A DNA stretch of 64,000 nucleotides from JAAXKN01 sp050259615 (GCA_050259615.1 JBLNAZ010000131.1:15514-79513), one strand, 5' to 3'. Counted from the first letter of the stretch, positions 1-7,739 are shown. The notes: generated by a model from the letters alone, not told the origin. A program made the numbers and translations.

Positions 1-1323
1 TTTACTTTTAAGGATGGCAAGCTCGATCTTGCAAAAGAAGGAGGCCACTCGGCCCACAGAATTGTGCACGCGGCTGACCTGACGGGGCGTGAAGTTGAAA
101 GGGCACTCATTGAAGCCATTAACTCAAGGAAAAATATTGTGATGCTGGAAAACCACATTGCAATTGACCTTATAACCGAGCATAACGTTTACCAGCTAAA
201 GGACCAGGAAATTAAAAACCGTCACTGCTGGGGCGCATACGTCCTCGATGTAAAAAGCAATGAAGTAAAAACAATTACCGCGCAAAAGACGCTTCTTGCT
301 ACAGGAGGTCTGGGGCAGGTTTACCTGCATACAACGAATCCTTTAATTGCAACGGGTGACGGCTTTGCAATTGCATACCGTGCCGGCGCCAAAATAGGCA
401 ACATGGAATTTATACAGTTTCACCCGACTTCATTTTACTCGTCGTCTGACTATTCGAATGTTTCCAAGCCTGCTTTCCTGATCTCTGAGGCTGTAAGAGG
501 TTTCGGCGGAATCTTAAAGACAAAGGACGGCCAGGAGTTCATGCATAAATATGACTCGAGGAAAGAGCTGGCCCCGCGTGACATTGTAGCCCGAGCTATA
601 GACAATGAACTGAAGAAGCGTGGTGACGAGTTTGTGTTTCTTGATATTACACACAAGAATAAGGACCAGATAAAGGAACACTTTCCGCACATATATAAAA
701 ATTGCCTTGAAGCAGGAGTAGATATTGCAAAGGACTATATACCTGTTGTTCCGGCTGCGCACTATGCCTGCGGAGGCATTGTGGTAGATACGTGCGGGCG
801 CGCATCACTGATGAACCTTTATGCTTGCGGCGAAGTTTCGATGACGGGCGTGCATGGTGCAAACCGCCTAGCGAGCAACTCATTGCTTGAGGCCCTGGTA
901 TTTTCATTCAGGGCAGCTATGGATATGAATTCGCGGGTGGGTAAAGAGGCTCCGCAGATGCCTCAGATTCCTTCCTGGGACGATTCAGGAACTCTCTCTG
1001 CCGATGAAAAGGTAATGATTACGCACAGCGTTAAGGAGGTTAAACAGGTAATGTGGGATTACGTTGGAATTGTCAGGTCTAACCTCAGGCTCGACAGGGC
1101 TTTCCACCGCATTCATAATCTTTACGTTGAAATTGAGGATATGTATAAGAAGACAAAAGTATTCGAGCCGATGATTGAATTAAGAGACCTTATTACATGC
1201 TCGCATATGATCATTAAGTCGGCAAAGCTGAGAAAAGAAAGCCGCGGACTTCATTATACTCTGGATTATCTGAATCCTTCAGAAGAACTTCATGATACAA
1301 TTATTCAGAACAGGATCCCTTAA
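1..1323 (+). CDS. nadB: L-aspartate oxidase, 5'-truncated by the window edge
   Basis: This is the 3' part of an FAD-dependent L-aspartate oxidase, which makes iminoaspartate for NAD synthesis in the cytoplasm. The frame is open from base 1 and reads through the family motif HSAHRIVHAADLTGREVE. It continues with the flavin-fold segment LLATGGLGQVY, the substrate-site stretch MEFIQFHPTSF, then PRDIVARAID, the VPAAHYACGGI segment and GVHGANRLASNSLLEAL, all typical of NadB and of fumarate reductase/succinate dehydrogenase flavoproteins. The helical C-terminal domain (ESRGLHYTLDY) is complete. The N-terminal FAD-binding GxGxxG region lies outside the window. NadB is preferred over SdhA because of the C-terminal sequence and the short length. 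No nadA or nadC is visible. Confidence 0.93.
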   Translation, partial: FTFKDGKLDLAKEGGHSAHRIVHAADLTGREVERALIEAINSRKNIVMLENHIAIDLITEHNVYQLKDQEIKNRHCWGAYVLDVKSNEVKTITAQKTLLATGGLGQVYLHTTNPLIATGDGFAIAYRAGAKIGNMEFIQFHPTSFYSSSDYSNVSKPAFLISEAVRGFGGILKTKDGQEFMHKYDSRKELAPRDIVARAIDNELKKRGDEFVFLDITHKNKDQIKEHFPHIYKNCLEAGVDIAKDYIPVVPAAHYACGGIVVDTCGRASLMNLYACGEVSMTGVHGANRLASNSLLEALVFSFRAAMDMNSRVGKEAPQMPQIPSWDDSGTLSADEKVMITHSVKEVKQVMWDYVGIVRSNLRLDRAFHRIHNLYVEIEDMYKKTKVFEPMIELRDLITCSHMIIKSAKLRKESRGLHYTLDYLNPSEELHDTIIQNRIP

Positions 1324-1339
1324 CAGATCCTGTTCTGAA
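1304..1339. terminator. Perfect 14-bp hairpin overlapping the nadB stop codon
   Basis: The 14-base arms at 1304-1317 and 1326-1339 are perfectly complementary, with an 8-base loop that contains the nadB TAA stop. It lies between convergent nadB and ppx, so it probably acts as a bidirectional terminator. The T-tract on the plus side is weak (ATTATTCT). Folding back of the last nadB codons is unusual. Confidence 0.6.
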
Positions 1340-1345
1340 ATTATT

Positions 1346-2263
1346 CTAAAGCTTTTTGATAAAGTCTATTACTGCTCCATACCTTATGCCGCGTCCTGAG
1401 ACGATAAGGCTGCCGGCAGGGAGCAGTTTCAGTATATTCTTCAGTATAAGAGTCCCCGCGAAAATGACGTCCTCGCGTCCTTTCATTATTTCAGGATAGA
1501 GCCTTAGTATCTCTGAAGAAGAGATCTTTGAAAAATCTTCCGAAAGATCTTTAAGGTCCCCAGTAGTGAGTACTGAATTTTCCACCTTATCCTCGTCATA
1601 ATGCTGCAGATGCTGTTTTACGCAGGAAAGGGAAGTAGGAGTCCCGGCAACAGCCACAACTGAAAATCCGGGAGGGAATTTATCCTTCAGTTCAGAAAAC
1701 TTGTCTTCAATTGCCTTATCCAGCTCTTCAATTTCCTGTTTCAGAGGGGGATCGTGCAGAACATGGTTTTCTGTAAAGCTGACCACTCCTCCTAAGAAAC
1801 TTTTGCTGAAAAGGATATTTCCTCTTTCGCCATAAATAATTTCAGTGCTTCCGCCGCCGACGTCTATTACAACGTACTTTTCAGCCTCAACGCCCGAGGT
1901 GGCGCCGAGGAAAGAAAGTCTGGCTTCCTCCTGACCGCTAATGACGGAAATATCAATTCCGTATTTATCTTTCACCAGTGAGATAATATGGCTGCTGTTT
2001 GAGGCAAGGCGCATTGCACTTGTGGCCTTTGCAGCAACATGACTGCAGTTAAGGGCTTTTATAATTGAAGAATATTCGTCCATTACTTCAAGCATGGCAT
2101 TTATTCTGTCGTCTGAAATTGGGCCTCCGGGCTTGAGTCCCTTGCCTATTCTGGGCATTCTGTATTCGTTTACGAGGGGTTTAATTTTACCATCCATTGT
2201 GTTTATATTTGCAATCAGCAATAAAATGGTGTTTGTACCTATATCAATAGAAGCAATATTCAT
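1346..2263 (-). CDS. Ppx/GppA-family exopolyphosphatase / pppGpp phosphatase
   Basis: This is an ASKHA-fold phosphatase that hydrolyses polyphosphate and/or pppGpp, so it bears on phosphate storage or the stringent response. The N-terminal phosphate loop is SIDIGTNTILLLIA, the second phosphate loop is VVIDVGGGSTEI at about residues 135-147, and the adenosine-type motif is VAVAGTPTSLS. The C-terminus RGIRYGAVIDF is standard. At about 305 residues it is the short two-domain form without the HD domain of E. coli Ppx. I chose the ATG at 2263; a TTG seven codons upstream is possible. It converges on nadB and is divergent from the membrane gene that starts at 2301. Ppx and GppA activity cannot be told apart from sequence alone. 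Confidence 0.88.
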   Translation of the reverse strand: MNIASIDIGTNTILLLIANINTMDGKIKPLVNEYRMPRIGKGLKPGGPISDDRINAMLEVMDEYSSIIKALNCSHVAAKATSAMRLASNSSHIISLVKDKYGIDISVISGQEEARLSFLGATSGVEAEKYVVIDVGGGSTEIIYGERGNILFSKSFLGGVVSFTENHVLHDPPLKQEIEELDKAIEDKFSELKDKFPPGFSVVAVAGTPTSLSCVKQHLQHYDEDKVENSVLTTGDLKDLSEDFSKISSSEILRLYPEIMKGREDVIFAGTLILKNILKLLPAGSLIVSGRGIRYGAVIDFIKKL

Positions 2264-2300
2264 ATATTTTTCATATTTTTGCAAAAAGGAAATTCAATTT

Positions 2301-2822
2301 ATGCAAAACCTAAACAAATTTTCTAAAATATTTTTATATGTTTGTACTTTAAGCGGTGTTCTATGGCTTGGCGGCTATCTATCGCGAATTCTGCTTACCT
2401 ACCAGCTTTTTGAGCCCAGGGATTTTATACTTAAAAGTTACGTAAACGACCAGAACTTAAGTGGAATCTTTTATACATTAAACAGTTCGGTTACATTTAC
2501 ACTCATTTTATTCCTGGTATTCTTAGTTTCATTTATTCTATTTATTTCCACATCCGGAATCAAGCTCAAAGAAGAAGGATGGCTTTTTGTAATACTTCTG
2601 ATTATAATAGTTACCGCGCCGTTTGAGCTCTATCTAATGTCGTTTGATTACCAGATTGCCACAAAAGTATTTTACTCGGCTTTTGTACCCAGGGATGTAC
2701 TGGCAATATACATTAAAAGGATGAAGTTACTCAGCAGTTTTCCATTGATCGAAATTTTTTCCTATTGTGCGATTGTTTTTCTTGTGATATTTAAACCGCT
2801 CAGAATGAAAAAAAATCAATGA
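2301..2822 (+). CDS. Four-helix membrane protein of unknown function
   Basis: I do not recognise a family. The 173-residue product starts at the ATG at 2301; the longer frame upstream only overlaps ppx in antisense. It has four hydrophobic segments, at about residues 9-31, 62-84, 92-113 and 147-168, consistent with an inner-membrane protein. A soluble loop of roughly 30 residues containing LFEPRDFILKSYVNDQN separates helices 1 and 2. The stop overlaps the start of the next gene (ATGA), which in turn overlaps aroQ, so the three are probably translationally coupled. Nothing in the sequence suggests a catalytic site. Confidence 0.7.
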   Translation: MQNLNKFSKIFLYVCTLSGVLWLGGYLSRILLTYQLFEPRDFILKSYVNDQNLSGIFYTLNSSVTFTLILFLVFLVSFILFISTSGIKLKEEGWLFVILLIIIVTAPFELYLMSFDYQIATKVFYSAFVPRDVLAIYIKRMKLLSSFPLIEIFSYCAIVFLVIFKPLRMKKNQ

Positions 2823-3091
2823 AACTAAAAGAAAAAGAATTTGAAGAGGTCCTGAAGGACTTAAAGGCGTTAGCGGCAGAATTGGGCGCTACGGTTCGTT
2901 TTGAAAAGGGGGATTTTAAGGGGGGGTACTGCCTCCTGAAAGACTCTAAAGTTATTGTTATCAACAGAATGGCAAACATGCAGCGCAAGGCTATGATACT
3001 TTCAGCAGCGCTGAAAGAGCTGGGAATCGATGAGATTTACCTGACACCCAAACTGCGTGAGATCATTGATGAAATGAACGAGGAGAAATGA
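2819..3091 (+). CDS. Small conserved-looking protein upstream of aroQ, function unknown
   Basis: This encodes a 90-residue, highly charged soluble protein with no signal peptide or membrane helix. An N-terminal helix (about residues 3-21) is followed by a short beta-rich middle (VRFEKGDFKGGYC, then KVIVINRMANM) and a C-terminal helix ending DEMNEEK. The middle recalls the strand before the zinc helix of ImmA/IrrE-like peptidases, but there is no HExxH, so I do not assign that function. The start overlaps the upstream stop and the TGA overlaps the aroQ ATG, which strongly suggests co-expression. Its pairing with aroQ may be operon convenience only. Confidence 0.75.
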   Translation: MKLKEKEFEEVLKDLKALAAELGATVRFEKGDFKGGYCLLKDSKVIVINRMANMQRKAMILSAALKELGIDEIYLTPKLREIIDEMNEEK

Positions 3092-3519
3092 AAGTACTTG
3101 TACTCAACGGACCCAATCTGAACCTGCTCGGAATGAGGGATAAGGACCACTATGGTACCTTAACTCTTGAAGATATTGAGAAGATTGTGAGGGAAAAATA
3201 CTCATCCGAGTATTTTGAGTTTTTTCAGTCCAACCACGAAGGGGAGCTGATAGACAAGATACAGAAAGCCCCTTCGTATTTTGACGCCATAATAATAAAC
3301 CCCGGGGGGTATGCGCATACTTCTGTTGCCATAAAGGATGCCTTGACTGAATGCAAAATACCAAAGATTGAAGTCCATCTTTCAAATTTATCGGGCAGGG
3401 AAGGCTTCCGACAGGTATTGCTGACTGCTTCCTCATGCACCGGATATGTTTCGGGATTTAAGGAGAAGGGTTACCTGGCAGCAGTTTACCTCATCAAAGA
3501 AATTTTAAGTAATAAATGA
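3088..3519 (+). CDS. aroQ: Type II 3-dehydroquinate dehydratase
   Basis: This enzyme catalyses the third step of the shikimate pathway, 3-dehydroquinate to 3-dehydroshikimate, as a cytoplasmic dodecamer in this family. Diagnostic stretches are the N-terminal LVLNGPNLNLLGMR, the catalytic Tyr22 in DHYGTLTLE, FFQSNHEGELID, INPGGYAHTSVAI with its substrate-binding Asn and His77, and EVHLSNLSGREGFR with the catalytic histidine. At 143 residues it is the normal length. The ATG overlaps the stop of the 90-residue gene upstream. No other aromatic-pathway genes are nearby. Confidence 0.95.
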   Translation: MKVLVLNGPNLNLLGMRDKDHYGTLTLEDIEKIVREKYSSEYFEFFQSNHEGELIDKIQKAPSYFDAIIINPGGYAHTSVAIKDALTECKIPKIEVHLSNLSGREGFRQVLLTASSCTGYVSGFKEKGYLAAVYLIKEILSNK

Positions 3520-3543
3520 AAAGAAAAACAGGATAAGATAAAA

Positions 3544-4233
3544 ATGATAAAATCAGTAATTTTTGATTTGGATAATACACTCGTAGATTTCATGAAGATG
3601 AAAAGAAGGTCTATTGAGGCAGCTATTCCCGCAATGATAGATGCAGGTCTTGATATGACAATTGACGAAGCGACGAAAAAGATAAATGAAATTTATCTGG
3701 AGCAGGGAATTGAATACCAGCATGTTTTTGACCTTTTTCTGCAGAAAGCAATTAACAGGGTTGACAATAAAATACTGGCTTCAGGCATTGTGGCCTACAG
3801 AAGAGCCAGGGAAGCTGAACTGACGGCATATCCGCACGTTTATTCTACTTTAATTCAGCTTTCAAAGATGGGCTTAAAGCTGGGAATTGTTTCAGATGCG
3901 CCTGTAAAAGAGGCATGGCTGAGGCTGGCTTCGCTGAACTTCCACAATTTCTTTGATGCAGTAGTAACTTTTGACGAAACCGGCGAAAGAAAACCGAGTC
4001 CTGTGCCTTTTAAGGCTATTCTTGCCAAGCTGGACACGAATCCCGAAGAATCCATCATGGTTGGCGACTGGGTTGAGCGCGATATTGTAGGTGCATCCAA
4101 GATAGGAATGAAGACTGCATTTGCAAAATACGGCGATACTTTTAATAATCAGGCTAACATTGCTGACTTTGAATTGGGCGACATAAGCGACCTGATTCCG
4201 ATAATAAAAGAGCTGAACAGCGTTCAGGTATAA
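3544..4233 (+). CDS. HAD-superfamily hydrolase, phosphoglycolate-phosphatase-like
   Basis: This is a cytoplasmic HAD phosphatase with an inserted helical cap (subclass I). Motif I is DLDNTLVDF at residues 8-16 with both catalytic aspartates, motif II is GIVSDAP, motif III is the lysine in RKPSPVPF, and motif IV is MVGDWVERDIVGA. The 229-residue length and the GDWVERDI segment fit the Gph/YjjG-like group. The substrate cannot be inferred from sequence. It follows aroQ by 24 nt, so it may share its transcript, but the product is not a shikimate-pathway enzyme. The ATG at 3544 sits in an A-rich leader. Confidence 0.88.
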   Translation: MIKSVIFDLDNTLVDFMKMKRRSIEAAIPAMIDAGLDMTIDEATKKINEIYLEQGIEYQHVFDLFLQKAINRVDNKILASGIVAYRRAREAELTAYPHVYSTLIQLSKMGLKLGIVSDAPVKEAWLRLASLNFHNFFDAVVTFDETGERKPSPVPFKAILAKLDTNPEESIMVGDWVERDIVGASKIGMKTAFAKYGDTFNNQANIADFELGDISDLIPIIKELNSVQV

Positions 4234-4265
4234 AAAATAGCCTTAGGACTTCATAAATAAGTTTA

Positions 4266-4296
4266 TTGTACTGCGTTTATCTTGATACTTTATAAT
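4266..4296 (+). promoter_or_regulatory. Candidate sigma70-type promoter for the MerR-like gene
   Basis: A perfect TATAAT at 4291-4296 follows TTGTAC at 4266-4271 with a 19-bp spacer, which is longer than ideal. It lies about 40 bp before the TTG start at 4337. Assignment is by consensus only. Confidence 0.35.
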
Positions 4297-4336
4297 GAAT
4301 TAGTTATTTTGGATTTTGTTTTTTGCAGGGTCAAAA

Positions 4337-4738
4337 TTGAAAGAACTAGGAATTAAGAAGTTATATTATTCGATAAGCGAAGTCAGTAAAATTACAGGCT
4401 TGGAGCAGTACGTCTTAAGGTATTGGGAAAATGAATTTGAGGATTTAAAACCCTCGAAGAACAGGGCTGGCAACAGGATATACACGAATAAAGATATTCA
4501 GGTAATCCTAAAGATCAAAAAGCTCCTGAAAGAAGAAAAGTACACAATTGAGGGTGCCAAGAAGAATCTGAAGGAAATTGAACCGGAGCCAGAGCCTGTG
4601 CAGGCCGAGCCGGTGAAGAAGCCTCTGGAAAATGCCCCAGCAATAAAAGATAAAAAAAGTGAAGAAGATATCCCTGCATTAAAAAGAGACCTTGAACATA
4701 TAAGGAATTTTTTGATATATTTACAAAGTAAGTTATAA
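4337..4738 (+). CDS. MerR-family transcriptional regulator with short coiled-coil tail
   Basis: This is a DNA-binding regulator with an N-terminal MerR winged helix (about residues 8-75): YYSISEVSKITGLEQYVLRYWE, then RAGNRIYTNKDIQVILKIKKLL. A Pro/Glu/Lys-rich linker of about 40 residues leads to a short amphipathic C-terminal helix (PALKRDLEHIRNFLIYLQ), probably for dimerisation. No effector-binding domain or metal-binding cysteines are present, so the inducer is unknown. I chose TTG at 4337 because AGGG sits six bases upstream; an in-frame TTG at 4316 is also possible. This short MerR type, common near HspR or PhrB-like regulators, is typical of Bacteroidota/Chlorobiota. tRNA-Pro follows 30 bp downstream. 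Confidence 0.85.
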   Translation: MKELGIKKLYYSISEVSKITGLEQYVLRYWENEFEDLKPSKNRAGNRIYTNKDIQVILKIKKLLKEEKYTIEGAKKNLKEIEPEPEPVQAEPVKKPLENAPAIKDKKSEEDIPALKRDLEHIRNFLIYLQSKL

Positions 4739-4768
4739 TTATTAAATGTTAAAATAATTTTAGCAAAT

Positions 4769-4842
4769 CGGAACGTGGCGCAGCCCGGTAGCGTACTTGA
4801 ATGGGGTTCAAGGGGTCGCGGGTTCAAATCCCGCCGTTCCGA
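4769..4842 (+). tRNA. tRNA-Pro, anticodon GGG
   Basis: The cloverleaf is complete. The acceptor arms CGGAACG (4769-4775) and CGTTCCG (4835-4841) pair fully. The D arm is GCGC/GCGT, the anticodon stem is CTTGA/TCAAG with loop ATGGGGT, and the T arm is GCGGG/CCCGC around TTCAAAT. The anticodon at 4803-4805 is GGG, reading CCC/CCU. The discriminator is A, and CCA is not encoded. A strong terminator follows. Confidence 0.96.
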
Positions 4843-4848
4843 CATTAA

Positions 4849-4881
4849 AGCCCGGAAGCATAAGTTTCCGGGCTTTTTTTT
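4849..4881 (+). terminator. Rho-independent terminator of tRNA-Pro
   Basis: Complementary nine-base arms AGCCCGGAA (4849-4857) and TTCCGGGCT (4866-4874) with an 8-base loop run straight into eight or more T residues. Confidence 0.9.
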
Positions 4882-5026
4882 GTTTATGGCCGGATTAAAT
4901 GGTTCGAGGTCCGGTGCAAAAGCAACTCCACCCGGAAATTTCCGGCAAAAATGGCGCTGGACTATCTGATTTATAATTGATTGTTTTTTGGATGAATTAT
5001 TTGCGGGAAAATGTTGTTATTATAAT
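4882..5026. other. Non-coding stretch with short palindromes after tRNA-Pro
   Basis: This gap between the tRNA terminator and the first response regulator has no convincing ORF. It holds a T-loop-like string GGTTCGAGGTCC (4901-4912), a GCCGGA/TCCGGT inverted pair around it, and a self-complementary CCGGAAATTTCCGG (4932-4945). This may be a decayed tRNA or element remnant, or simply 5' leader of the next gene. Confidence 0.3.
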
Positions 5027-5473
5027 ATGGAAACAACAAAATCTATATCTATTCTTCTCGTTGAGGATAACCCCGGCGATATTTACCTGACCCGGGAGGC
5101 TTTGAAGGTAAGTAAAATCAGTAATACGCTCCAGGTAGTTAGAAATGGGATCGAATGCATGGAATTCTTAAGGCAGCAGGGCAGATTTGCCGGTGCTGAA
5201 ATGCCTGATATGATAATACTGGACCTCAATCTTCCGCTGAAAAACGGCAGGGAAGTCCTTGAAGAAGTAAAGCACGATAATACTTTGAAAACCATCCCTG
5301 TAATTGTTCTCTCCAGTTCACAGAATGAAGCTGATATTAAAACAAGTTACCTGCTTAATGCTAATTGCTATATTACAAAACCTGTTGACTATGACGAATT
5401 TATTCGCATTATTAGATCAATCGAGAACTTCTGGTTCTCAATTGTCAGACTCCCGCAAGGCCGCCTGAATTAG
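5027..5473 (+). CDS. Single-domain response regulator, Rcp1/CheY-like
   Basis: This is a stand-alone phosphoreceiver of about 148 residues with no output domain. The acidic pocket is in ILLVEDNPGDIYLTREA, the phosphoacceptor Asp is in MIILDLNLPLKNGREVLEE, the Ser switch is in VIVLSSSQNEADI, and the conserved Lys is in CYITKPVDYDEF. The C-terminal signature IRSIENFWFSIVRLP is that of the Rcp1 group that partners phytochrome-like or hybrid histidine kinases. No kinase is encoded in the window. I chose the ATG at 5027; a TTG at 4988 would add 13 unconserved residues. No Shine-Dalgarno is evident. Confidence 0.9.
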   Translation: METTKSISILLVEDNPGDIYLTREALKVSKISNTLQVVRNGIECMEFLRQQGRFAGAEMPDMIILDLNLPLKNGREVLEEVKHDNTLKTIPVIVLSSSQNEADIKTSYLLNANCYITKPVDYDEFIRIIRSIENFWFSIVRLPQGRLN

Positions 5474-5598
5474 CGGCGGGAACATTTCCTCATTATACCG
5501 GTTTATTTATTATTTACTAACATTTAAATATTTATTTTAGTAAATTTTATCGCAAAATTTATGATTTTAGAATAAATAAAAGCAAAATTATTTTCGCT

Positions 5599-6006
5599 AT
5601 GAAAGAATCTCAGATAACAATTCTGCTCATTGAAGATAACCTTGGGGATGTGCATTTAATTAATGAACTTATCCATGATACCGATGCATTAGATATTAAG
5701 GTGGAACAGGCCTTCAGGCTGTCTACAGGCATACAGCGCCTGAATAAGGGCGGAATTGACCTGGTACTTCTGGATCTGGGTCTTCCGGACAGCATGGGGC
5801 TTGATACATTAAAGAAAATTCTGCCGGAAACAAAAGGCGTTCCCGTTGTTGTGCTTACCGGGCTTGAAGATGAGGAGATAGGCATCAGGGCCGTTCAGGC
5901 TGGTGCGCAGGATTATCTGGTAAAATACCAGGTGGATCCAGTTCTCTTTATGCGTTCTATACGCTTTGCAATTGAACGAAAGCGCGTAAATGAAATAAAA
6001 TTGTAA
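5599..6006 (+). CDS. Single-domain response regulator
   Basis: This is a second stand-alone receiver (135 residues), different in sequence from the one before it. The acidic residues are in ILLIEDNLGDVHLI, the phosphoacceptor Asp is in LVLLDLGLPDSMGLDTL, the Thr switch is in VVVLTGLEDEEI, and the Lys is in AQDYLVKYQ. The NLGDVHLI and GLPDSMGLDTL features are common in receivers that pair with hybrid kinases or PAS/GGDEF modules, but no partner is encoded nearby. It is separated from the first regulator by 125 bp of AT-rich DNA and is followed directly by a terminator, so it may be its own transcript. The output is presumably protein-protein. Confidence 0.88.
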   Translation: MKESQITILLIEDNLGDVHLINELIHDTDALDIKVEQAFRLSTGIQRLNKGGIDLVLLDLGLPDSMGLDTLKKILPETKGVPVVVLTGLEDEEIGIRAVQAGAQDYLVKYQVDPVLFMRSIRFAIERKRVNEIKL

Positions 6007-6031
6007 AAAAGGGCGGTTATCCGCCTTTTTT
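6005..6031 (+). terminator. Rho-independent terminator after the second response regulator
   Basis: GGCGG (6012-6016), a TTAT loop and CCGCC (6021-6025) are flanked by an A-run on the 5' side and six T residues on the 3' side. Confidence 0.85.
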
Positions 6032-6241
6032 ATTATGCATCCGCCTATCTAGTTGATATCAAATCTCCCCGGAATGTACGCTGACAGATTTTGCGTTTTC
6101 CTGGTTATTTTCTAAATTCAGTTATTCCGGAACTGATACGAAATTTATATGAACTTTGTTGTCAGCATACCTGTTAAGTTGATAGAAATATTAAATTAAA
6201 AATCGTATATTTTAAGCTAATTTTTAGGATTGGATTTAATT

Positions 6242-7714
6242 TTGAATACAGATAAACCAAAATCATTTTGCGGCATTTTCGGCGTTTTTGGGACAAATGA
6301 GGCAGCTTTCCTGACATATTACGGCCTACATTCACTCCAGCACCGCGGACAGGAAGCTTCAGGCATTGTAACGGCAGAGGAATCGAAGGGTAAAATATTA
6401 TTCAATATTCATAAAAATCTGGGACTTGTTTCCGAAGTTTTTCATGATCCCGATATTCTGAAGCATAACTTAAAGGGCCATGCTGCCATAGGCCATAACC
6501 GGTATTCAACTACCGGAGCATCGGAATCCTTAAAGAATATTCAGCCTTTTGTTGTAAATTACCGTATGGGGCACCTTGCAGTTGCTCATAACGGAAACCT
6601 GACCAATGCACATATACTTAGAGAAGATCTGGTTAATGATGGAGCAATATTCCAGACTACGAGCGATACGGAGGTAATTCTTCATCTTATAGCCCGCAGC
6701 AGGCTGAATGATCAGGTTCAGCAGATTCTTGAGGCCCTGAGGGTAATTGAAGGCGCTTACTGCCTGGTAATTCTTACTGAAGATAAGCTTATTGCGGCAA
6801 GAGATCCCTATGGATTCAGACCTCTTGCCCTTGGCAAGGTAAACGGTACATTTGTGGTGGCATCTGAAACATGTGCTCTGGATATAAACAGCGCCAAATA
6901 TATCCGTGATATTGAGCCAGGCGAACTCATTGTAATAGACCGCCATGCAACTGAAACCAATCAGGTTCAGTCCTATAAAATATTTGACGGGAAGTCTGTC
7001 AAAAAGCAGTGTATTTTTGAATATATTTATTTCTCGCGTCCCGACAGTAAAATATTCGGCCACAGTGTAGATAAGATCAGAAGAAAGCTCGGGAAAGTTC
7101 TGGCAAAGAAGCATCCTGTAGTGGATAAAGACGGCGATAAGGTTATTGTAATCAGCGTGCCCGACAGTTCAAACACAGCTGCATTAGGATACGAAAACCA
7201 GCTGGAAAAAGACGGCATCAGGGCCAAGTTTGAAATCGGCCTTATAAGAAGCCATTACGTCGGCAGGACGTTCATACAGCCCGGGCAGTCGAACAGGGAA
7301 ATGGGCGTGAGATTTAAGTTTAATATTGTGAAGGGGGTTCTGGAGAACCGTACTGTAGTTCTTATTGATGATTCAATTGTCAGAGGGACAACTTCCAGAC
7401 AGCTTATAAGTCTGATCAAGGAAGCAAACCCGAAGGCAATTCATGTAAGGATCTCTTCGCCTCCGATTATGCATCCGTGTTATTATGGAATGGACTTTCC
7501 TTCAAAGGAAGAATTGATTGCTAATAAGTTTGATGGTGATGTGGAAAAGATAAGAGAATATCTGGATGTAGACAGTCTTGAATATCTGACGAATGAGGAG
7601 CTTCTGGAGGCTATGGTGGATCAGGATCAGTCCCATTTCTGTACAGCATGTTTTTCAGGTATTTACCCCACAAGGGTTAATGAGTCCTTTAATAAAAACG
7701 TTTACGAAGACTAA
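6242..7714 (+). CDS. purF: Amidophosphoribosyltransferase, Fe-S type
   Basis: This enzyme catalyses the first committed step of purine synthesis, glutamine plus PRPP to phosphoribosylamine. An N-terminal class II glutamine amidotransferase domain begins CGIFGVFG, where the Cys becomes the nucleophile after removal of a short propeptide, followed by HSLQHRGQEASGI, HNRYSTTG, and HNGNLTN. The C-terminal PRTase domain has the PRPP loop VVLIDDSIVRGTTS. Cysteines in KKQCIFEY, PIMHPCYYG and FCTACFSG match the 4Fe-4S ligands of the oxygen-sensitive Bacillus-type enzyme. I prefer TTG at 6242, with GGA at 6232-6234; a TTG at 6230 lies directly against AGGA. The 200-bp upstream leader contains no obvious purine riboswitch. 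Confidence 0.95.
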   Translation: MNTDKPKSFCGIFGVFGTNEAAFLTYYGLHSLQHRGQEASGIVTAEESKGKILFNIHKNLGLVSEVFHDPDILKHNLKGHAAIGHNRYSTTGASESLKNIQPFVVNYRMGHLAVAHNGNLTNAHILREDLVNDGAIFQTTSDTEVILHLIARSRLNDQVQQILEALRVIEGAYCLVILTEDKLIAARDPYGFRPLALGKVNGTFVVASETCALDINSAKYIRDIEPGELIVIDRHATETNQVQSYKIFDGKSVKKQCIFEYIYFSRPDSKIFGHSVDKIRRKLGKVLAKKHPVVDKDGDKVIVISVPDSSNTAALGYENQLEKDGIRAKFEIGLIRSHYVGRTFIQPGQSNREMGVRFKFNIVKGVLENRTVVLIDDSIVRGTTSRQLISLIKEANPKAIHVRISSPPIMHPCYYGMDFPSKEELIANKFDGDVEKIREYLDVDSLEYLTNEELLEAMVDQDQSHFCTACFSGIYPTRVNESFNKNVYED

Positions 7715-7739
7715 CACCATTTCTTAATACCGGAATATT

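Noticed and set aside
2094..2300. N-terminal extension of the membrane protein starting at 2094
   Set aside because: It runs antisense through ppx. The ATG at 2301 gives a membrane protein with a normal first helix.
4498..4969. ORFs on both strands across tRNA-Pro (such as one beginning MSERRDLNPRPLEP)
   Set aside because: They are readings of the tRNA gene and its flanks. This type of false peptide is common over tRNA-Pro, and they also overlap the MerR gene and the terminator.
6080..6166. GCTGACA (6080-6086) and TGTCAGC (6160-6166) inverted repeat before purF as an operator
   Set aside because: The 73-bp separation is too long for a simple operator and the arms are short; chance is as likely.
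6530..7114. 194-residue minus-strand ORF inside purF
   Set aside because: It is fully antisense to a strong purF reading with all motifs intact, and shows no domain or start signal.
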